Part shown: positions 56,602 to 64,000 of the stretch, one piece after another | How positions within the stretch are numbered: position 1 is the stretch's first letter | Layout: each line of letters opens with the position of its first letter | Source of the DNA: Linnemannia elongata | Taxonomy: Eukaryota > Mortierellomycota > Mortierellomycetes > Mortierellales > Mortierellaceae | NCBI GenBank assembly: GCA_036320915.1 | Contig: JAXBDG010000015.1 | Location: 1,302,001-1,366,000, forward strand | Length of the DNA: 64,000 bases | Direction of reading: 5' to 3' | The notes under the pieces: model-generated | What the model saw: only the letters and a program-made list of their open reading frames with translations | The model's database searches: none | What the model was told of the DNA's origin: nothing | Made by a program: the position numbers and the translations under genes

Positions 56602-58095
56602 TTTGTTTGGAGGTTAAAAGTACGAGTATGAGGGGAGAAGGCTAGAGGGCGAGAAAAAGACAAAAGGAAGAAAGAGGGCAGGGTGCAATTGAGGTGGGGT
56701 GTTTTTTGGCGGGTGGGGTTTAAGAGAAAGACTGAAGGAGAAGCGAGATGAAGAGTGGGTCGCCTTTTAAGAAAAATTTCTCTTCCCATGAACGCAACCG
56801 CTCAAGCGTCCTTTTTCGTTGGCTGACAGGAGCAACCCCCAGTCTCGAGTCATGTCGCCGAGCCACCCGCCCGCAGCCTTAGCTGCCAGTGTCTTATTTT
56901 TAGGCTATGCGCAGTATGGGAGAGGGCACGTCGGTACTCCTGCGGTATGATATCAGACGTTAAACTAAACGTCTGCTCCGCGTGTGTGGCAGGAGGCAAG
57001 TTTTTGCCTTATTCAGGTGTGCCCTTGCGGCATGCGCTCCGCCCGCTGGATGGGGTTATCTGTCCCGATTTGGATTTTAGCGGCACTATTAAAGCGTGTA
57101 GGCTGTTTCGTATTCTCTTCTGCACCTGGACGACGAATGCATAGTAGGGCACAGCCCAAAAAAAATGCAAAAATGTGGGATAGTAAACAGATGATATAAT
57201 CGCAGAGAGCGCCTTCACTCTTTTGACGCCCAAGTAATTGGCGTCACGGTGTCCGCCAAGGAAAAAAAGCACTAAAAAGCTGCATCGGCACTTCCGTTCA
57301 GAGCCGATTGGCCGGCCCTTTTGCCTCGGGCCGTGTGCCGCACAGAGCCTTTGTCTCCAGTTTATCAGATCCAAGAAATCTAGTGGATCCAGTCGTCATG
57401 CGTTTGCCCAACACACCCATCAGCTCAAAGTGTCTGTAACCTTGTCCTTCACGAATTGAACGGGCGCCATCCCCTTGCACGCCCTCACACGCCATACACT
57501 TGCACACCCTCACACACCATTCACTCACACTCCCATCTGCTCATGCCATCTACCTACCTCATCACCACATCGCCCCTCGCCCCTCACCCGCATTACCACC
57601 TATCGCAGCAAGATCCATCCTGCTCCATTCACTATGTGACAAAAGGAATTAAGTATCAAGGTCTTCCCCCGGAGTCCCTTCCCATCACCCCTCATATGAC
57701 AAGCGAGGGGAGTCTGTCACTGTTAAAAATAATAAAAAAAAAATATTGCGCGCCTCACCTAAAAGTGCGCACGAAAATAAAATATCTCCGATTAATTTTT
57801 TATTCGGAAGGATAAAACATTTTTTTTTTTTTCACTGGAACCTCTGACATATATTGAGCTACCATGAACGTACTCAGGATAAAACACATCCACAGAAAAC
57901 AAAACTATTCTTCTTCGATTAGAGACTTTTTTTTTTATCACCCACGTTTTTGCGCAAAAACATGGTATTTAAAAGTTTTTTTGTCTATTCTAACACAACA
58001 TCGCTTGTTCTTTTTTTCATCAAATTTATTTTCTTTTTCTTCGCTTCATTGTCCTCGTCCTTATTTGTCTCCCTCTCTTTTTCATCTCACAATTC
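56602..58095. other. Intergenic region upstream of the secreted hydrolase
   Basis: About 1.5 kb without a supported gene. It includes the hydrolase promoter. A small perfect inverted repeat (8-bp arms CAGACGTT/AACGTCTG) lies at 56954-56975. The segment 57720-58090 is markedly A/T-rich and leads into the transposase relic. Confidence 0.45.
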
Positions 58096-58455
58096 ATGGT
58101 CGTATCAGAGGATCTTCGGTGGAGAGCATTTGCTCTCTACGGGATTCAAAACGTATCACTCGAGGATGTATCCACCCTACTTGCTGTCTCAACTTCGTCT
58201 GTCAGAAAGTGGACCACTATTTTCAACAAAACAGGACGTGTTTCCGATACTCGGTCCCGGTGTCGCCAATCCCGTTGGGCTTCGGAGGTCTTGGGGTTTG
58301 TTCGCGAGTACGTGAAAGAACATCCTTGTTTCTTGATGGAGGAGTTGCAGGAGACCCTTCAAGAGACTTTTCCTTCTTTGAAGAATACCGATAATTTATT
58401 TTTCAGGGTCACTCAGAATAAAAAAATTTTTACTCCGTTTAAAAATAAAAAATAA
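58096..58455 (+). pseudogene. Tc1/mariner (IS630-type) transposase N-terminal relic
   Basis: A 119-codon frame begins MVVSEDLRWRAFALYGIQ and contains a tandem HTH typical of Tc1/mariner/IS630 transposases: SLEDVSTLLAVSTSSVRKWTTIFNKTG followed by SEVLGFVREYVKEHPCFLMEELQETL. After FPSLKN the protein pattern degenerates into A/T-rich low-complexity residues (KKIFTPFKNKK) and stops. No DDE catalytic domain follows in any frame. It is therefore a fragment of an element, lacking catalytic function. No terminal repeats were found around it. Confidence 0.75.
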
Positions 58456-59402
58456 AAAAAAAGCAAAAGTTACAGCACAGAGTATTCCCATGTGGTCCCC
58501 CACTATAGTACTCGGGATGCGGTGGGTTTAGTTGTGTATGACCGTACGTACAAACTGACTTTTTAGGCCCGCCTTAGTGCTACTCGCACACGCACATCCA
58601 CTCACCCCTCTCCCCATAGGCGAATAAAGGCATTTTTTCCCTGCCCATCACGACGGACCTTTCTTTTTCCCATTTCCCATCGACTGAAAATGAAGCGGTA
58701 ACAATCCTTCCATCCCCACCCACGCCGCTTCCCAATTGGTTCTTGAAGAAACGCGTGTATGCAGGTAACCCGAGACTATCAAAACCCGCAGTAAGGCAAA
58801 AAAAGGTCCTCCTCTTTCATCTCGATCCTCACTTGCGCCTTCGTTCAACACAATTCCGGTGGTCGGCGTGAGCTTGCTGAACCTCACTCAACTTTCCTTC
58901 CTCCTCCTCCTACTCCTCTCCCTCCACTCTTCCTCCTCCGATCATCTAATTACTGAAAATCTAGGATCTCTTTTCCTCGTAAAAGCTCAAACTCCAACCC
59001 CACAACAATAACCTCCTCTGCTGACACGACATGGCACGACGTGACATGACATGACCTTTGACAAACAAATCCCCCCTTGACCATGTTGTGCTTACAGGCT
59101 CTCAAAACGATAGATTGAGCTCAACTCCTTTGTCTTCCTCCGTGTTTTTTCGATCACTCCTGTTTACCGGGGACAGTACTATACAGTTCACAACTCATTC
59201 ATCTTTTCCTTACCATATCCTTGGTTGTTGCAAGCGAAAAATGTTCGCGATATGTTTTTTTAATTTTTTGTTTTTTTACAATGGTTGAAAAATAAAATGG
59301 TAATGGTAATGGTAGTTAAAAAAAATGCAATGTTCATCATCCTTCTTCTCATTCTTCCTCTCTTCTCTCCCTCGTGCGCTCCTTTTTCGTCCTCGACCTT
59401 GC
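58456..59402. other. Intergenic region downstream of RPC2
   Basis: About 950 bp between the transposase relic and the RPC2 stop codon. It is C/T-rich in the middle and has no supported gene. The 3' UTR of RPC2 should occupy the last part. Confidence 0.5.
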
Positions 59403-62400
59403 TTAGAAGACGTTCTGGAGCTGCAAGCGAGGAATGACGTTCATGGACTGCAACTCCTGGAAGAGCAGCTTGCAGGCATAGGGGATCTGCATCTTGGCCA
59501 TTCCCTTCGAACTCTTACAGTGCTGGCACCAACCCGCATATCCCAACAGTCCGCACATCTCGCACACATGAATCTCAAAGATATCCGATGAGATCATCAA
59601 TCTCTCCAGCAACAACATACTCGCTCCGTAACCAATCAAACAATCTATTTAAAGGAGCAAAAAAAAACGATATAAAGTTAGTTTCAATAGTCTTGTAGCA
59701 AAGTTTGAAGAGCATACGACATAACAAACACTGCAAGGTGCTTACCGCGCTCCATCTCTCCGAGACGAAGACCTCCGTCCCTGGAACGACCCTCGGTGGG
59801 CTGACGGGTCAGGACGGCGCGGGGACCACGCGAACGCGAATGCATCTTGTCCATAACCATATGCTTCAACTTCTGGTAATAGACTGGTCCAAAATAGATG
59901 TACGCCGACAGGGGTTCTCCCGTCACTCCGCTCGTCACATAATCCTTGCCCGAGTACGAGAATCCATTCTCAATCAAGATTCGACTCATGTCCTCGACCT
60001 TAGATCCTCCGAACGCAGTACCGTACTGCAGCTGTCCCTTCAATACTCCTGCCTTGCCCGCCAACAACTCAATCATCTTTCCGACCGTCATACGAGATGG
60101 GAAACCGTGGGGGTTCATGATCACGTCGGGGCAGACTCCCAGATCCGAGAAGGGCATGTCCTCCTGTTGAATAATAATACCGCAGACTCCCTTCTGTCCG
60201 TGACGAGACGAGAACTTGTCTCCCAACTCGGGACGACGCGTCTGTCGAATCAACGCCTTGATCAGCGTCTGGTCATTATCCGTCGTTGTCATCAAAACCT
60301 TGTCAACATATCCCTCCATACCACTCTTGTAAGACATGGGCGCGTTCTTGTAGGCGTTGGCAGTAGGGTCCCGAGAGTTGACGCCGATATCTGAGCTGGT
60401 GTTGGTTGGCATCTGCTTGTTGATGTAGACCTGGCCGGGCTTGATCCTCTCTCCAACCGACGCAATACCGTCCTTGTCCAAAACCTCGTACTTCTCCTGC
60501 ACCGTATTGGGATCGTCAGGGTGGACTGGAGGATCTGCCAGACGATCGTAGCTTCCGTTGGGGTATTGGCGGAGAAGGGTGGCATACTTGCGGAGGACCT
60601 GGCAGCGACCATATCCGCGATCGAGGGAAGCCTTGTTGAGTACCAGGGCATCCTCAATATCGTATCCAGAGTTGGACATAACAGCGACGGTAGCGTTCTG
60701 TCCGGCAGGCAGCTTGTCGTAGCCAATCATCTCGATGGTCTTGGTCTTGACCATGGGTTGCTGAGGGTAGACCATTAGGTAGAGCAGAGTGTCGATACGG
60801 TTCAGCTGATTATAGGCAATGGCTCCAATGGCTTGTTTACCCATAGCACACTGGTAGGTGTTACGAGGCGACTGGTTGTGATGGGGGTAGGGAATCAATC
60901 CTGCGACGGCTCCCAAGATGGTGAAGGGCTCAATTTCGACGTGCGTCGACTCGGGAATAATCTCGCGCTCGTAAAGGGCAATGTTGGAATCGCTCTCCTC
61001 GTTGACATCCAGATACTCGATCAATCCCATTCTTAAAAAGTCGTCGAACGTCAACTTGCCGGCCGAAAGCTGCTCAATGTGTTCCGTCCTGACGCGGGGC
61101 TTGCCGTTCTCGACAATAATCAAAGGTCTGCAAATACGACCACCATCGCAAGAGATGTGGACAGAATTGTGATGGTCGCTGATAAAGATGCTGACAAACT
61201 CCGAGATCCTGCCGGCTCTGCGCATGCGACGGAAAGCAGACACAAACTGTGCGCTGTGGCGAGTGATTCCCAAAATGTTACCGTTCAGGAACACCAGGAA
61301 AGTATCAGGCAAGTACACCTCAGGACCCGTCAACAACGACACATCTATTAAATAAAAAATTAATTAGATGTTAGTTCGTTAGCGTCCAGATGTTGAGAGT
61401 AGAAATACCAAGCTCGTGAAGGCAGCGAAGTTACCTTCAACTCCAAGGATATAGGAAAGCTTCACGAGAGGAGCTTCTTCGTCATCAACTGTAATATGTG
61501 TCATCAAGGCCAAGTTCTTGACAAGACCACAGGCCTCTCCTTCAGGTGTATCGGATGGACACAACATTCCCCACTGGGAAGGCTGCAGTGCTCTTGGTCC
61601 GGAAACCTTTCTTGTCTTTTCGAACTGGGACGAGATACGGGTCATCATTCCGAGGGCAGCAATGAAACTCAAGCGACTCAGCACCTGTGTGACACCAGCT
61701 CTCTCCATCCTGAAACGCTTCAAACTCCAGTTTCCTGACGAAATGGCGCGAACAAATCCAGATGTGATGTGATCTCCGTGGAAAAGAAGTTGACTGTACA
61801 CGTCGAATTCCTGCGTCCTGTTTGGCTTCTTAAGCACCTTGTCAATGTTCATCTTTAAATCCGAGTTGAACTTTTTGAACAAATCCTCAAACAACAGCGA
61901 CAGCAACTGTCCAGCCCTATATCGTGGAGCATCACGTTGCAGAGATTATTAGAAACCCTGCTCTGAATGTGACAAACAATCATGAGAACACAAACAGACT
62001 AAAAACTTACAACTCGAGACGCTTGTTTCCGACATAATCACGGTCATCGACCAAATCTCCACGAAGCATAGCCATCACAACACGGCGTGTCATAACAGCA
62101 ACGTAAATGCACTTGGGTCTGAAGTTATTGTCAAAGACCTCCACGTGTGCCAAAACAACCGATCCAAGAATCTCCAGTGCCTCCTCTGACTATATTCACA
62201 AGGAAGTAATGAATGTTAGTGGAGGATCAAATTATATTTCACGAGACAATGACAAAAAGAATAGCATCCAAAAAAAAGGTCAACTTACGGCGGGTCTGCG
62301 GAGGCCAGGTCCGAAGGAGCGCTTGCGTGCGTCAATCTTTGATCCGATATAGTCCAATGCCTGCTGCTGGGTGAAAATCTTCATGCTAGAACACTCCTCG

Positions 62401-63614
62401 AGGTTGGGCGAGAACTTGTCGATGTATTTTGAATCCTGTCCGCAAACAAGCTGTGTGATTTCCTTGTCCGATTGCATGCCCATAGCCTTGAGGGCGACAA
62501 CAATAGGGATGTCCTCCGAGATAGAGTTGTGCTTAAGGTAAATCTTGCCGTGCTTTGTGCCAACATATGTCTTGGACTTGCGCTCCATTGTAGAACTATC
62601 ACAAAGTTAAGGCCAGTCAAACGAAATTGTTAATAATCTTGAGCCCATGTTACTTAATCACACTGAAATCAAGGGAGTGCCCATGTAAAGGTACCTGGTA
62701 ACTCCGGCCTGGACGAATCCCTTGCGATCGACATCAACAATGATACGGTTCTTTGACATCTGCTCCTGAACCAAAATGACCTTCTCAACACCCTTGACAA
62801 CAAAGTATCCACCAGGGTCCAATGGACACTCGTTCATCTTTGCCAACTCCAACTCATTCCTGCCAGTCAGAACGCAGTGAGAACTCCTGAGCATGATGGG
62901 CATCCTTCCAATGGGAACTCCCTTGCGCCTCACAATCTGGCGACCACGGACGTATTCAATGTCGACATAGATGTTGGCAGAGTAGGTGAGATCGCGGAGA
63001 CGACATTCGTGTGGCGTGTATGATCGATTCATGGCCTCCTGGTCAGGTCTCTCGGGTGCTCCCACTCTGATTCCGGTATATCTATTGTAATTGAATGAAC
63101 GCGTTATGGTTAGTAACTATGGTTATAGTTCACCCACAGCGACAAGAGCTATCATCATGAATGCTCTCCATGAAAGCTCTACAACGGGTTATGATGATGC
63201 TTACTTGAGGTAGAAGTGAGGATCGACATCAGATTTGACACGCTCGTTGGCCTTGATGATGTTTTCTAGGTCGACGTTAATAAAGTAGTTGAACGAATCG
63301 ATATGCTGCTTGACCAGACCCTTGACCTTCAAGAACGCTGGCAACAACTTCCACTTGTCCTAATATTCCCCATTTCAATGGCAAGAAAACACATGAAAGA
63401 TGGTTTAGTTTCCACGCTATTTCCCTGTTTAGAACAGAAGCTACCGCAGTTGGTGGCACGAAATTTTCGAGGACAGCACAGGGTGACTCACCTCGACGGT
63501 GGGGATGGGGTCAGTGAGTCCCTTGCCACCAAAGAAAGCCTCAGCATGTTCCTGAGCCTCCTTGATACCCTTCTTGACGTCAGCCTGTGCGTCCTCCATG
63601 TTCTTTGAGATCAT
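59403..63614 (-). CDS. RPC2: RNA polymerase III second-largest subunit (RPC2)
   Basis: Core catalytic subunit of Pol III, 1157 aa, close to the usual ~1130-1150. Eight exons on the minus strand: 63614-63492, 63359-63205, 63081-62695, 62595-62289, 62189-62011, 61916-61435, 61344-59746, 59644-59403; every phase agrees. The protein begins [10 protein letters not shown] (a second Met at 63599 is an alternative). Pol III rather than Pol I/II identity rests on [34 protein letters not shown] and [18 protein letters not shown]. Also seen are the lobe/protrusion motifs ([26 protein letters not shown]), fork region ([21 protein letters not shown]), hybrid-binding/wall ([24 protein letters not shown]) and the C-terminal zinc ribbon [16 protein letters not shown]. 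The gene transcribes tRNA, 5S and U6 RNAs as part of Pol III. No defects are seen. Confidence 0.96.
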
Positions 63615-64000
63615 GCCAGACTCTGATACGGTATTGTGGTGAGGAGTATGAGTCCAGTGAGTCGAGGAGAGTAAAAGAAGTGAGGGGTGGCGAAAGAGTG
63701 AAAGTGAATGCGTGCGAGTTCTTGTTCAAGAGTTCTGTTGAGCGCCAGTGAAAGGGAGTCGAAGTAGTGTTTATCCTGAGTAAGAGAAGGGAGGATGTAG
63801 GCACGAGCGAACAGAAAGAACAATGAAGAAAGAAGAGAAGTACAAGAACAAAGGTGCGCAAGAGGCTCAAAATGAGGGTTCACACTGTGATTTTTTTATT
63901 TTGTTTTGTTTGTCGCTCCCGTGACCGCCTTTTTCTTCACACATGGGCCTTTTTGTCAGCGTGTCTTTGGAAAGGTCTGGATGTGTTCAAAGGGAACCAG
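63615..64000. promoter_or_regulatory. RPC2 upstream region
   Basis: 386 bp upstream of the RPC2 start, purine-rich on the plus strand (pyrimidine-rich in the direction of RPC2 transcription), as in the leaders of other genes in this window. It should contain the promoter. No other feature is seen before the window end. Confidence 0.45.

Overview
The window is a piece of a fungal nuclear genome. Most genes are broken by short GT-AG introns of roughly 90-400 bp. The housekeeping genes are clearly opisthokont: RNA polymerase III subunit 2, RIO1 kinase, a Rim2-type mitochondrial carrier, and NSRP1- and SREK1-like splicing factors. Together with a large family of F-box/ribonuclease-inhibitor-like LRR proteins, this suggests an early-diverging fungus, most likely Mucoromycota/Mortierellomycota. 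The lineage is an inference from gene style and family content; no sequence search was possible.

Layout. 1-5.6 kb holds no supported gene, only pyrimidine-rich and microsatellite sequence. 5.7-10.2 kb (+): a very Gln-rich C2H2 transcription factor. 10.9-13.2 kb (-): a GNAT-fold acetyltransferase. 14.3-16.2 kb (+): a Rim2/SLC25A33-36-like pyrimidine nucleotide carrier. 16.7-18.0 kb (-): an NSRP1-like splicing regulator, divergent from 18.3-20.1 kb (+), an intronless glycyl-tRNA synthetase that looks bacterial in type. 20.2-20.9 kb (-): a broken putative HTH gene. 21.25-24.01 kb: a complete pogo/Tigger-type DNA transposon with perfect 146-bp terminal inverted repeats and a TA target duplication. 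25.0-25.5 kb (+): a two-exon, 70-residue, cysteine-rich secreted peptide. 27.0-29.0 kb (+): an SREK1-like RRM/RS protein. 29.2-31.7 kb (-): RIO1 kinase.

32.1-48.0 kb is the most unusual part: five F-box + LRR genes in head-to-tail tandem with a period of about 3.1-3.3 kb. The spacers are duplicated too and each full one carries a poly-A tract. Copies differ in LRR number, and the fifth is broken by about 300 bp of unrelated DNA. 48.1-52.0 kb (-): a large low-complexity Ser/Gln-rich protein of unknown function. 52-55 kb is gene-poor. 55.2-56.6 kb (-): a secreted alpha/beta hydrolase. 58.1 kb: an N-terminal relic of a Tc1/mariner-type transposase. 59.4-63.6 kb (-): the eight-exon RPC2 gene, apparently complete.

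The housekeeping genes have no evident shared pathway beyond general gene expression (transcription, splicing, ribosome maturation, tRNA charging). The accessory content (LRR array, secreted peptide, secreted hydrolase, transposon) suggests a fast-evolving region. Exon boundaries were deduced by eye from splice sites, reading phase and family conservation; all total CDS lengths given are multiples of three.
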